DNA from: Clostridia bacterium
GTDB lineage: Bacteria > Bacillota > Clostridia > Christensenellales > UBA1242
Length of the DNA stretch: 11,931 nucleotides
NCBI GenBank assembly: GCA_900766395.1
Contig: CAAFWB010000098.1
Span: 1-11,931, forward strand
Direction: 5' to 3'
A model generated the notes under the pieces. The model was not told the DNA's origin. It made no database searches and saw nothing but the letters and a program-made list of their open reading frames with translations. The position numbers were made by a program, and so were the translations under genes. Shown here piece by piece: positions 9,601 to 11,931 of the stretch (within the stretch, counting starts at the first letter, position 1; every line of letters begins with the position of its first letter).

Positions 9601-9663
9601 GGCTCTGACATGGGTGCTTACTATGGAAAGGGTTATGTTACACAGATCTTTGCTTACTATTAA
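1..9663 (+). CDS. Giant multidomain surface/adhesin-like protein (BspA-type LRR plus InlB B-repeats), 5' partial
   Basis: The frame is open from base 1 to the TAA at 9661-9663, giving 3220 visible codons. The first ATG at 13 has no ribosome binding site and lies inside the open frame, so the true start and any signal peptide are upstream. Domains in order: LRR_5/BspA-like repeats; a recurring roughly 70-residue cassette; a possible carbohydrate-binding beta-sandwich (1612-2010); more LRR_5; an InlB B-repeat (4345-4605); a LamG-like segment (4606-5121); a B-repeat array (5122-9006) with three inserted domains; and a unique Trp/Tyr/Gly/Ser-rich C-terminus. The stretch 1213-1611 is not assigned. 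The composition is Thr/Ser/Asn/Gly-rich with few Cys, as in extracellular proteins. Such families usually serve in adhesion or surface binding; no active-site motif was seen and no ligand can be named. No LPXTG, C-terminal membrane helix or dockerin is present. The long uninterrupted frame argues against a pseudogene. Confidence 0.93.
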   Translation, partial: PHYVMDYFTLANVPIMREISCFFGLVKDALTQEITKITLEDGYTTFGVGEAQEEINAPAMTGSMGTVKEVVLPSTLTKLGVAAFIGFTSLENINLEDTKLTSISMYAFAETLNLKKVKLPETLKKLEMLAFYGSGLTELELNEGLVSLDAGALSGLANLKVLTISSTVSSIQQNVLLFTDAGDTITLSSLEKIVIKKDLTTALAIETITKNVYYKNGSQIALSTISEAGTYLSYICGTTDDWRYETVGGKNYITAYVGKNVVVDVPTYIWDGSTGDTIEIYGVKSLNNSKIRKLTIREGVKSVGNGTNNIINGTYNNTLTYVSIASSVVENDAHILDDCFALESINLFGNLQNELTTSSIKPSTWHSHNDYWNSTITSEGQSTADEVTKIVSAGGYSTYSIGQNRVQVKPAQGGFGGDLWMGTTGTNVDAFVPAFGIFMPQRITPSIITTVSQEQMAQFVPMNSVISLRGFTGTKTEVMYTVAQYNSTINFNSITFAEGITRIGDKGNKNNGVGAAGAVYALGPVVNKINKVGSEDKINLLSFDGSFESSVPSAIAKDGGTLSLSNSAYAGSKALSYSKSGASKATITTQLEAGVYVFEAMVKSSNAGAPLQVQLSSSGSNYSIYYSDVHKGDGNYQYVFVKFEVQSSMAANLNLIQSAIYDCMSLYRVDRGLPTTLTILGANAFSIVDSNGNTTGLSSINLSQTAIEEIEMFALNATFENSGLSDYQYSNGKYTIGGTEVRTDWSFDTKTNTLTFANTNITMVESSEDMFWGGGYTFNAKTNRLTTPDGSIYSDRYFTLNGELKKDVVIAIPRTLTTLGHMALNTGATRYIGLEKSAFKSMEVSAFGGTITDVFGGETLLTSEKFADNLVEINLPKTFEDITYSTSSDIVLGPMLMFNMGAIGDGNQNFHFPTNFVGYGFAGNRGLQNINVDSQNAVFSSKDGVLFNSNQSTIISFPIGRVGNYEMPDSVKTVGEAAFITSSLSSVTISSSLEEIQDYGFAGTTISSESIGAIAEFVGLENSKLKIVGRGAFAGISVRTLSFPDTLVSVGDTEDLYGTPFGGGVSGENPILELIITRSALTKPVSLAYNASENGWYYNFSSKVEYVQPAGIYSNKLFERDWKIQQIDGKYWIVAYLGEETNLSVPSVTLNDMGELVEIYGIKSINYSNVSSLDVASGIKAFGYAGDSTNILGSTSDNKLASIEIKGRLLSMTENSLLGLNELSCLTLAMDLDEANSFAPTGRTAWYHYNNGVSEIVSTYQKAGIYTSSQLQRENEEWVVDSDGYIIAYTGTKTELVVPSHLLKQNSDEVIIVKGIKSFKSSYMGDTTVLGAVTSVTISEGLKTIEDSTDGAFQYLKNLVEINLSSTINYIGENAFKNCEVLSEITIPSGVKEIAVSALPMDKNLSKITLEGNLKTIFNILDAYGSWFYNNEPTATDTIYIQGVYNKLRYTIVYDGNGATLSDGSTSFNQENVLQGKEIVLADNSFISSSIFLGWSTDADSLYGEYQAGQAFTLSNTENIKISDYKITFYAIWQKMIGIITLENEWTKSHDADRGYAATKFGNTTYISTDVSIDLSKEIIMTGSFKLSTLGRNTKLISLMSGSTGIELYANSSNKLELRQNNSVVMTSSNALTTSGFSYFIYKSYNTIKIKVLNENGASFFEQSVASKTMTGTSARYMLGYASNSTSVTYGTAMLFESIVLKLEYMPIANSGTTMLKITEDRKETTTSLSNTSGASASTINVVKMIPTSEGSILPKENIPTRFGYTFGGYISELGTTIYDENMNVKVASYPYIGDKTLTAQWTPIDYTITYDANGGTGSYTQTVRFDDTFESYGANQSIKRTGYSIVGWATDKAGTNVKYEPGKKDCIFDNKGNLTLYAKWSANQYNYTYVAGSGTGTAYTDKITYDQAFTFLSSSDAKLGFSKTGYSFAGWVDSNGKTWGLDWVGKSWTWTGDNYAKDITFTAQWTPNTYKVTLNNQSATTAGTTAYWYIYETYKNGIYYYADANCTTKLGTDGATITKPTRTGYTFGGYYTGTNGSGTQYVNANGVTVNNMYSTVAKDTTLSAKWTANTYTVTTNANGGTISATSGWTVASDGATATKTMTYDANYGTLPAPTRTGYTFGGWTLNGKVVTSSTKMQTASNHTLTASWKANNYTVSFNANGGTVSPTSKSVTFDQAYGTLPTPTKTGYTFVGWTNSVFCVSDWLIIWSGSTNQGTSSINRATNSVTLTATGADCYTNPWNGADYRIKVSPSTTYLFSWKQSAQNSAVQHMVFLYDSQTASSYTGGNSAETYDSATGRYYIKFTTASTTNYVGFRLGIVGASGTTLTFSEIKLEESSTATAYLTTNTTIVKTPKNHTLYAEWTPITYTIKYNGNGNTSGSTSDSTHTYDVAKNLTANGFAKTGYTFAGWATSASGSVAHGNSASVKNLSSTQGATVTLYAKWTANQYTVTANANGGTIPTTSGWTIASGSKTATKSVTYDSTYGTLPTPTRTGYTFAGWWTAASNGTQITSSTKVAITTAQTLYAHWTANTYTVTLNSNDGTYLSKTSLTIAASETGNWNYQSVSSGVFAPNTTYVLKIGTATRTAGSATNFQVRIYDFTTNAERATATAAFGSNVSITLKTSSSLVPANNNQIIIYAGVSGSTAGVAATFNNISLTVAKTVTFDSTYGDLPNPTRAGYTFAGWSKNMFNPASAYDYTATTTRSDGTFTFNTGSTNTSSLAFQIQTWSNSSFLDTIIATSSTGIVSGVLNKTASIAKLRFKYNGNAADAWFYYDISDLPHGKYVIQVNVTTMQMNKIVINNIMIEQNSSNTRSTYVSSSTHVTATSKVDEAMNRTLFAQWTGVSYTLTFSQNGGSGGKLSSTSYTTSHNTQTITITEPTRAGWTRTGWTVSGNNGSATVSGTTLTIAGDTYGNITVTPVWSGKTYTITWSANGGTGGKVSKTSYTVSASSQTATITAPTRTGWNVSSYSVSGNTGTASVSGTTLTIAANTYGNLTVKANWTPKSWTLSKSTYVTVNRTSSPNQGASTGTLGNGETIYYGDVLSFTSKAGTFSRNGRTYQQHINATIKYYTSVGGTQTSTEYSDKVNGAALRAGLTVYGAVTVTASRNQAYRSVWTGNVSTGWIRNGSATIGSGSFGNAGADFIAYGTSFHASGRVTFGTKSNQDGSNGFTNVASWSGGTAHSSWWANWNMSCSSSGVYFKGSDMGAYYGKGYVTQIFAYY
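631..858 (+). repeat. Recurring roughly 70-residue cassette, copy A (in gene 1)
   Basis: Reading from 'NVYYKNG' to 'EIYGVKSL', this copy shows the ordered landmarks Y-Y, then AG-T-Y, then W, then a 'GGKNYITAYVG' strand, then 'VDVP', then 'EIYGVKS'. The same order appears at 3286-3495 and 3736-3960, each time leading into LRR-like strands. I do not recognise it as a named domain. It may be a beta-rich spacer or capping module of BspA-type proteins; that is inference. Confidence 0.7.
1090..1212 (+). repeat. Partial copy of the recurring cassette (in gene 1)
   Basis: Starting at 'TWHSHNDYWNST' and continuing through 'EVTKIVSAGGYSTYS', this resembles the N-terminal third of copy C ('AWYHYNN', 'SEIVSTYQKAGIYTSS'). 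The W, the EI/EV-x-x-IVS segment and the AG-x-Y motif are kept. The later 'DGxxYIxAYxG' and 'EIYGIKS' landmarks are missing; the following sequence (to about 1611) is Gly/Phe/Pro-rich and unassigned. It looks like a truncated or diverged copy. Confidence 0.5.
1612..2010 (+). other. Possible CBM_4_9 / galactose-binding-like beta-sandwich domain (in gene 1)
   Basis: The segment opens with 'INLLSFDGSFESSVPSA', close to the 'N-L-(L/I)-x-N-G-x-F-E' opening typical of CBM_4_9-type domains. It continues with 'SNSAYAGSKALSYSKSGA', a Gly-Val-Tyr-Val-Phe-Glu-Ala strand and alternating beta-strand patterns, ending near 'YDCMSLYRVD'. In that family such domains bind polysaccharides. Assignment rests on the opening motif and strand pattern only, so binding is inference. 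LRR-type strands resume directly afterwards ('LPTTLTILGANAF'). Confidence 0.55.
2011..3285 (+). repeat. LRR_5 / BspA-like block 2 with an internal spacer (in gene 1)
   Basis: LRR-type strands appear at 2011-2150 ('LPTTLTILGANAF', 'GLSSINLSQTAIEEIEMFAL'). A non-LRR stretch at about 2161-2415 is rich in Tyr, Trp and Thr and is unassigned. LRR strands then return ('IPRTLTTLGHMAL', 'LVEINLPKTFEDI', 'MPDSVKTVGEAAF', 'LSSVTISSSLEEIQDYGF', 'LSFPDTLVSVGD'). Around 2803-2880 the motif 'FSSKDGVLFNSNQSTIISFP' is the beta-hairpin insertion characteristic of BspA-family repeats. This is the best support for calling the block BspA-like. Confidence 0.8.
3286..3495 (+). repeat. Recurring cassette, copy B (in gene 1)
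   Basis: Runs from 'WYYNFSSKVEYVQPAGIY' to 'EIYGIKSI'. It carries every landmark of copy A in order: aromatic start, AG-I-Y, W, 'DGKYWIVAYLG', 'LSVPS', 'EIYGIKS'. It is followed by a short LRR-like stretch (3496-3735), then immediately by copy C, so B and C form a pair with a period near 450 bases. Confidence 0.72.
3736..3960 (+). repeat. Recurring cassette, copy C (in gene 1)
   Basis: Runs from 'WYHYNNGVSEIVSTYQKAG' to 'VKGIKSFK'. Landmarks are the aromatic start, AG-I-Y, W, 'SDGYIIAYTG', 'LVVPS' and 'VKGIKS'. The IYG of the other copies is replaced by VKG here. It is followed by canonical LRR_5 strands. Confidence 0.7.
3961..4344 (+). repeat. LRR_5 / BspA-like block 3 (in gene 1)
   Basis: Clear LRR_5 units are visible: 'VTSVTISEGLKTIED', 'LVEINLSSTINYIGENAFKN', 'LSEITIPSGVKEIAVSAL' and 'LSKITLEGNLKTI'. 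The 'IGENAFKNC' turn is a textbook LRR_5 signature. The last roughly 30 residues ('AYGSWFYNNEPTATD' onward) leave the LRR pattern and lead into the first InlB B-repeat. Confidence 0.85.
4345..4605 (+). repeat. InlB B-repeat / List-Bact (Flg_new) repeat 1 (in gene 1)
   Basis: Begins 'YTIVYDGNGATLSDG' and ends 'KITFYAIWQK', with 'FLGWSTDADSLYGEY' in the middle. The order Y-T-I-x-Y-x-x-N-G, then G-W-(S/T)-T-D, then Y-A-x-W is the hallmark of the Listeria-Bacteroides repeat, an ubiquitin-like beta-grasp unit of surface proteins. It is isolated from the main array by the LamG-like segment. Confidence 0.82.
4606..5121 (+). other. Possible LamG / ConA-like lectin domain (in gene 1)
   Basis: About 170 residues with the layout of a concanavalin-like jelly roll: an early 'DVSIDLSKEIIMTGSFKLS' strand, then a 'TKLISLMSGSTGIELYA' strand, 'KLELRQNN', 'YFIYKSYNTIKIKVLNENG' and a final 'ESIVLKLEYMP'. 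The pattern of strand pairs with polar turns and a 'G-x-x-(E/L)-L-x-x' core fits LamG/Laminin_G_3-type folds seen in surface proteins. No metal- or sugar-binding residues can be assigned confidently. It sits between two B-repeats, so it is an insertion in the B-repeat region. Confidence 0.45.
6586..7029 (+). other. Inserted beta-sandwich-like domain I1 inside a B-repeat (in gene 1)
   Basis: The B-repeat starting at 6454 runs normally to 'KTGYTFVGWT', then leaves the repeat pattern for about 148 residues and returns to 'TTIVKTPKNHTLYAEWTP'. The inserted segment has 'IKVSPSTTYLFSWK', 'MVFLYDSQT' and a closing 'SEIKLEESSTATAYL'. The closing strand matches the '(I/V)-x-(L/I)-E-x-G/S-x-x-A-T-x-Y' ending typical of CBM_4_9-like modules. 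Carbohydrate binding is plausible but not shown. Confidence 0.55.
7630..7980 (+). other. Inserted beta-rich domain I2 inside a B-repeat (in gene 1)
   Basis: Between the first strand ('TVTLNSNDGTY') and the second ('KTVTFDSTYGDLPNPTRAG') of the repeat starting at 7588 lie about 117 extra residues. They include 'FAPNTTYVLKIGTATRTAG', 'FQVRIYDFTTNAERA', 'NVSITLKTSSSLVP' and 'NQIIIYAGVSG', ending 'FNNISLTVAK'. 'APNTTYVLKIG' resembles the 'SPSTTYLFSWK' strand of I1, which suggests a related fold placed in a different loop of the repeat. Confidence 0.5.
8056..8445 (+). other. Inserted beta-sandwich-like domain I3 inside the same B-repeat (in gene 1)
   Basis: After 'RAGYTFAGWS' the repeat starting at 7588 is interrupted a second time, beginning 'KNMFNPASAYDY' and ending 'NIMIEQNSSNTRSTYV', before resuming with 'VDEAMNRTLFAQWTG'. 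The insertion point is the same as I1 (directly after the GW of the core), and the closing strand parallels that of I1. An internal 'LPHGKYVIQVNVTTM' strand fits a beta-sandwich. It is probably a CBM-like module. Confidence 0.55.
9007..9660 (+). other. Unique C-terminal region of gene 1, no recognised anchor
   Basis: About 218 residues in two parts. The first (9007 to about 9336) contains 'GNGETIYYGDVLSFTSKAG' and looks like another beta-rich repeat-type unit. The second (9337-9660) is rich in Gly, Ser, Trp and Tyr ('VWTGNVSTGWIRNGSA', 'GTAHSSWWANWNMSCSS') and ends 'VTQIFAYY' at the stop codon. There is no LPXTG motif, C-terminal hydrophobic helix with positive tail, SLH, LysM or dockerin. 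I do not recognise the domain; it could be a receptor-binding tip or a noncovalent cell-wall association module. Confidence 0.6.
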
Positions 9664-9674
9664 TACCCAACGAC

Positions 9675-9706
9675 AAAAACAAGGGCAATTTTGCTCTTGT
9701 TTTTTT
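9675..9706 (+). terminator. Intrinsic (Rho-independent) terminator after gene 1
   Basis: Twelve bases past the TAA, an A-rich arm containing ACAAGGGCAA (9679-9688) pairs with TTGCTCTTGT (9691-9700) with a single G-U pair. The flanking A and T runs can extend the stem. The 3' arm runs into seven consecutive T residues (9700-9706). The computed loop is only TT, so the innermost A-T pairs probably open to give a larger loop. It should end the gene 1 transcript and insulate gene 2. Confidence 0.85.
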
Positions 9707-9760
9707 ATGCTTCAGCAAAATTGGTTGACTAAAGTGAAATCAATGTGAAATTTGATATGA

Positions 9761-9797
9761 TTTTTTTATTTTTTTTAAAAAAATTTTTTAAATTATT
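9761..9797. other. Pure A/T tract in the intergenic spacer
   Basis: Thirty-seven consecutive bases contain no G or C, arranged as T7, A, T8, A7, T6 and A3 tracts. The spacer between the terminator and the gene 2 ribosome binding site (9707-9853) holds no other gene that I can support. The tract lies just upstream of the proposed promoter and could act as an UP element or a bent-DNA segment; that role is inference. Confidence 0.5.
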
Positions 9798-9824
9798 GCG
9801 TTTATTATATTTATATAATAAAAT
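9796..9824 (+). promoter_or_regulatory. Candidate sigma-70/A-type promoter for gene 2
   Basis: TTGCGT (9796-9801) and TAAAAT (9819-9824) are separated by 17 bases, with the A/T tract directly upstream. The -10 has one mismatch to consensus; the -35 keeps only TTG. A perfect TATAAT also occurs at 9814-9819 but has no -35 at the right distance. Transcription would begin near 9831, leaving a leader of about 34 bases. In such AT-rich DNA chance matches are common. Confidence 0.4.
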
Positions 9825-9853
9825 AATACTGAAAAAGTTTGAACAAACTAAAC

Positions 9854-9860
9854 AAGGGGG
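9854..9860 (+). promoter_or_regulatory. Shine-Dalgarno sequence deciding the start of gene 2
   Basis: AAGGGGG matches AAGGAGG with one G-U wobble to the anti-SD. It lies 4 bases before TTG (9865) and only 1 base before GTG (9862), so TTG has the better spacing. It marks the start of the gene against an alternative in-frame ATG at 9757, which has no SD. Confidence 0.65.
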
Positions 9861-9864
9861 AGTG

Positions 9865-9969
9865 TTGGCAAGTTTTAAGACTTTAACAAAAAAACGAAAC
9901 AACAAATGGGTGGTTCTTGCCATCTTCTCCTTTTTTATTTCTTTGTTCTGTGCAAGCGCTTGGTTTATT
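9865..9969 (+). other. N-terminal signal peptide / membrane anchor of gene 2
   Basis: The N-terminus reads as a basic segment 'FKTLTKKRNNK' followed by about 20 hydrophobic residues 'WVVLAIFSFFISLFCASA' and 'WFIS'. This is a Sec-type signal or signal-anchor. A cleavage site after 'CASA' is possible (A-x-A-like). In TasA and camelysin relatives the signal peptide is handled by the SipW signal peptidase; no sipW-like gene is in this window. Confidence 0.8.
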
Positions 9970-11931
9970 TCAAATGCGTGGTTTCGCGACCAAGATTCAA
10001 TGGATAACAATGTTGACACTGCTGCTGTTCAAATTGAGAACAACACAAAATATTCAATGTCAACAGTTGTCAACCTTGCACTTGCTGATCAATATCTTTT
10101 GGACAAGGATGTCACATTCAATATAACAGAAAAGTCATCTGAAGTTTATGTTCGTTGTGCACTCAAGTTCACATGCACAAGTGGGGCAGAGGTCGCAAAA
10201 GACATGATCAAATTCCAAGACTACAAACTTGGAACAAATGCTGGTTATTCATGGCAACAATTTGGGGAGTATTTTTATCTTTGCGATGAAACAGGAATCC
10301 CAAAAACAATTGAAAGAAGTCAAGCAGGGCAAATTTTCACTTTTGTAGAAAAAGAAAACTTGTTGCTTCCACATGATGCAATTGTTGAAAAACATTTCAC
10401 AACAGCCGATCAAGTGACAATGACAGTTGAGATTGAAGCAATTCAAGGAAGAAATCTTGAAGATTCTTCAATCTATGAACTTAACCAATATTTCTTGACC
10501 GACATTCCAAGTGATACATACAAAGTTTTGTTCCACAATGCCGATGGAACAGTTCTTAGTGAACAAGCAAACATCGCTTATGGCTCAAATGCAATTGTTC
10601 CAGAAATTGAAAAAGTCAAATCTTCTGATCACACAACTTTTGCTTATTGGAGCACAACAGAAGATGGTGATGGTCTCAAGATTCGCGAAGACGACGAAAC
10701 AAGAGTGTTCTCAAACATTTCTCAAAATATGGAAGTTTGGCCAGTTTATGCACATGATCAAGTAAAAATTGACGTGTCATATGGTGAAGGTGGAAAAATC
10801 ACACCTGGAAGCACAACAATCGATTGGGGCACAGGCAAAACCTTCCGCGTTGTTGCAGATAGTGGACATGCAATTCAACAAATCAAAAGAGACGGCGTTG
10901 TCATTTATGATTTTTCGGGTTCAAAAATTGATATGTTTGATTATGTTCTTGAAAATGTTGTTGCAGACACACAAATTGAAGCAACATTTGAACCTGTGAC
11001 ATATGAGATCATCGTCATAACTGTTGGAAATGGAACTGTTGAGCCTGGAACAACGACAGCAGTGTATGGAAGTTCAAAGGCATTTACAATGACACCAGAT
11101 GAAGGATACCGCATTTGGTCAATCACTCTTGATGGTGTTGAAATTCCAGTTACGGCATCAAGTGGAAATGCACAAAGATACACAATTTCCAACATTAATT
11201 CTGACCACATTCTTTCAGTTAAATTTGTGACAAGCATTCTCAAAATCACAACTGTTGCTGGCGCAAATGGAACAATTCGCCCAAACGAACTTGAAGTGGA
11301 ATATGACTCCTTTGCATCAGTATCAATCGTTCCAAATGAAGGATATGAAATATCATCGATTTATATTGATGGTGTGAAAGTTGATGATTCAAAAGTTGCG
11401 AAGGGCGGAGTTGCTCAAAACATTTCTTTTGAACACGTCACAGAAGACCACGAAGTGCGTGCAACATTCTCCAGAATTAAACTGACAATCACTGCATCAG
11501 CAGGTGAAGGTGGTTTGATTTCGCCAAAAGGCGAAATTGGTTGTGAATATGGTGCAACAGTTTCATTCGATATCATTCCTGATGCGCTCAAAACAATTGA
11601 CAAAATCTATGTTGACGGAGCAGAGGTTGCGGTCACTGTTACTGAAGGCGACAAGCAAACTTATGTTTTCGAAAATGTTAAAGATTCTCATACAATATTT
11701 GCAACATTCAAACGTTCTTACATAAGACTTGATATCAATGGCGGCTCTGGCAGTCAGCCAAGCATTTCTTATTCACTTGATGGCACAAAATTCACTCTTT
11801 CAAATGTTGAGCCAAAAGGACCTGGTGGAAAAGAATTCTATTATTACAGCACTCGTGCTTTTGATAATGAAAGAGGTCAACTCGGAGATCGTTATGATTT
11901 GGGCTATGAATATGACATCCCAGATCTTGAA
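9865..11931 (+). CDS. Large secreted/surface protein with TasA-like N-terminus and InlB-type repeats, 3' partial
   Basis: An uninterrupted frame of 689 codons runs from TTG at 9865 off the right edge; GTG at 9862 is the alternative start. Domains: positively charged N-terminus and hydrophobic signal/anchor (to about 9969); a TasA/camelysin-like or SipW-type domain (about 9955-10460); one InlB B-repeat (10519-10752); four divergent InlB-type repeats (10765-11718); and the start of another B-repeat-like unit (11719-11931). The TasA assignment rests on 'AWFISNAWF' after the hydrophobic stretch, 'SSEVYVRCALKF' in mid-domain, and the 'YFYLCDE' and 'VTMTVEIEAIQG' strands. TasA-family proteins form matrix fibres or are surface-exposed; a similar role here is inference. 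It follows gene 1 but has its own terminator-separated promoter. The C-terminus and any anchor lie outside the window. Confidence 0.88.
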   Translation, partial: MASFKTLTKKRNNKWVVLAIFSFFISLFCASAWFISNAWFRDQDSMDNNVDTAAVQIENNTKYSMSTVVNLALADQYLLDKDVTFNITEKSSEVYVRCALKFTCTSGAEVAKDMIKFQDYKLGTNAGYSWQQFGEYFYLCDETGIPKTIERSQAGQIFTFVEKENLLLPHDAIVEKHFTTADQVTMTVEIEAIQGRNLEDSSIYELNQYFLTDIPSDTYKVLFHNADGTVLSEQANIAYGSNAIVPEIEKVKSSDHTTFAYWSTTEDGDGLKIREDDETRVFSNISQNMEVWPVYAHDQVKIDVSYGEGGKITPGSTTIDWGTGKTFRVVADSGHAIQQIKRDGVVIYDFSGSKIDMFDYVLENVVADTQIEATFEPVTYEIIVITVGNGTVEPGTTTAVYGSSKAFTMTPDEGYRIWSITLDGVEIPVTASSGNAQRYTISNINSDHILSVKFVTSILKITTVAGANGTIRPNELEVEYDSFASVSIVPNEGYEISSIYIDGVKVDDSKVAKGGVAQNISFEHVTEDHEVRATFSRIKLTITASAGEGGLISPKGEIGCEYGATVSFDIIPDALKTIDKIYVDGAEVAVTVTEGDKQTYVFENVKDSHTIFATFKRSYIRLDINGGSGSQPSISYSLDGTKFTLSNVEPKGPGGKEFYYYSTRAFDNERGQLGDRYDLGYEYDIPDLE
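10519..10752 (+). repeat. InlB B-repeat (List-Bact / Flg_new) in gene 2
   Basis: Begins 'YKVLFHNADGTVLSEQ' and ends 'MEVWPVYA', with 'FAYWSTTEDGDGLKI' in the centre, where canonical repeats have F-x-G-W-(S/T)-T. The glycine of the GW pair is replaced by Tyr. Spacing and strand order otherwise match the B-repeats of gene 1. Confidence 0.75.
10765..11718 (+). repeat. Four tandem divergent InlB-type repeats in gene 2
   Basis: Units at 10765-10998, 10999-11235, 11236-11478 and 11479-11718 are 78, 79, 81 and 80 residues long. Each has the order '(T/V)-x-x-G-x-G-x-(I/V)-x-P', then '(D/E)-x-x-x-x-I-x-x-(I)-x-x-D/R-G-V/A', then '(F/Y)-x-(F/I)-x-N/H-V', then a closing 'A-T-F' or 'V-K-F'. This is the pattern of the divergent InlB B-repeat domain (Flg_new_2-like). 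It is a different repeat class from the GYTFxGW repeats of gene 1 and probably forms a stalk. Confidence 0.8.
11719..11931 (+). repeat. B-repeat-like unit at the right edge, truncated by the window (in gene 2)
   Basis: Starts 'IRLDINGGSGSQPSISYSL' and continues through 'EFYYYSTRAFDNERGQL' and 'YDLGYEYDIPDLE'. The N-G-G-x-G start, a 'YYYSTR' in the place of G-W-S-T and a 'Y-D-x-G-Y-x-Y-x-I' tail follow the order of a classic List-Bact repeat more than the preceding divergent class. The unit is incomplete and its end is not visible. Confidence 0.55.

Noticed and set aside
9757..9759. In-frame ATG at 9757 as the start of gene 2
   Set aside because: It has no ribosome binding site, it would translate the A/T-only tract and the promoter-like region, and it would place a Phe/Leu/Lys-rich segment before an already complete signal sequence. 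The SD at 9854-9860 points to 9865 or 9862.
9761..9797. A/T tract as a second terminator
   Set aside because: It can form only weak A-T hairpins without a G+C stem. The strong terminator lies upstream at 9675-9706.
9729..10019. 96-codon ORF on the - strand across the spacer and the start of gene 2
   Set aside because: It overlaps the signal-peptide region of gene 2 antisense, is Lys/Asn/Phe-rich from the A/T tract, has no SD and shows no recognisable domain.

Overview
The window holds the 3' part of one giant secreted-type repeat protein gene (1-9663, open at the left edge) and the 5' part of a second large surface or matrix-type protein gene (about 9865-11931, open at the right edge). Both are on the + strand, separated by a roughly 200-base spacer with a clear intrinsic terminator and a plausible promoter. 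There are no tRNA, rRNA, CRISPR, IS or metabolic genes in view.

Organism: moderately AT-rich DNA (about 40% G+C by eye, not computed), standard genetic code (TGG for all Trp, TAA stop), a Gram-positive-like Shine-Dalgarno sequence with a non-ATG start, an oligo-U terminator, and a domain repertoire of BspA-type leucine-rich repeats, InlB B-repeats (List-Bact/Flg_new family) and a TasA/camelysin-like N-terminus. Together these suggest an uncultured Bacillota (Clostridia or Bacilli-like, possibly host-associated). This is inference from style; no housekeeping marker is present.

Layout of gene 1: LRR_5/BspA-like block (1 to about 600); a roughly 70-residue cassette found as three full copies and one partial copy (631-858, 1090-1212, 3286-3495, 3736-3960) between LRR blocks; a possible carbohydrate-binding beta-sandwich (1612-2010); more LRR blocks (2011-3285 and 3961-4344); a first InlB B-repeat (4345-4605); a possible LamG/ConA-like domain (4606-5121); a long B-repeat array (5122-9006) interrupted by three inserted beta-sandwich-like domains; and a C-terminal region (9007-9660) with no LPXTG, membrane anchor or dockerin.

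Layout of gene 2: strong SD, a TTG (or GTG) start, a positively charged N-terminus and hydrophobic signal/anchor, a TasA/SipW-type domain, one InlB B-repeat, four tandem divergent InlB-type repeats, and the start of a further repeat that runs off the window. The ORF has no ATG at its likely start and no stop in the window, so a simple ATG-to-stop search misses it.

Taken together the window looks like part of a cell-surface, adhesion or extracellular-matrix locus. The two proteins are built from related modules but are probably separate transcription units. No catalytic motif was recognised in either protein.
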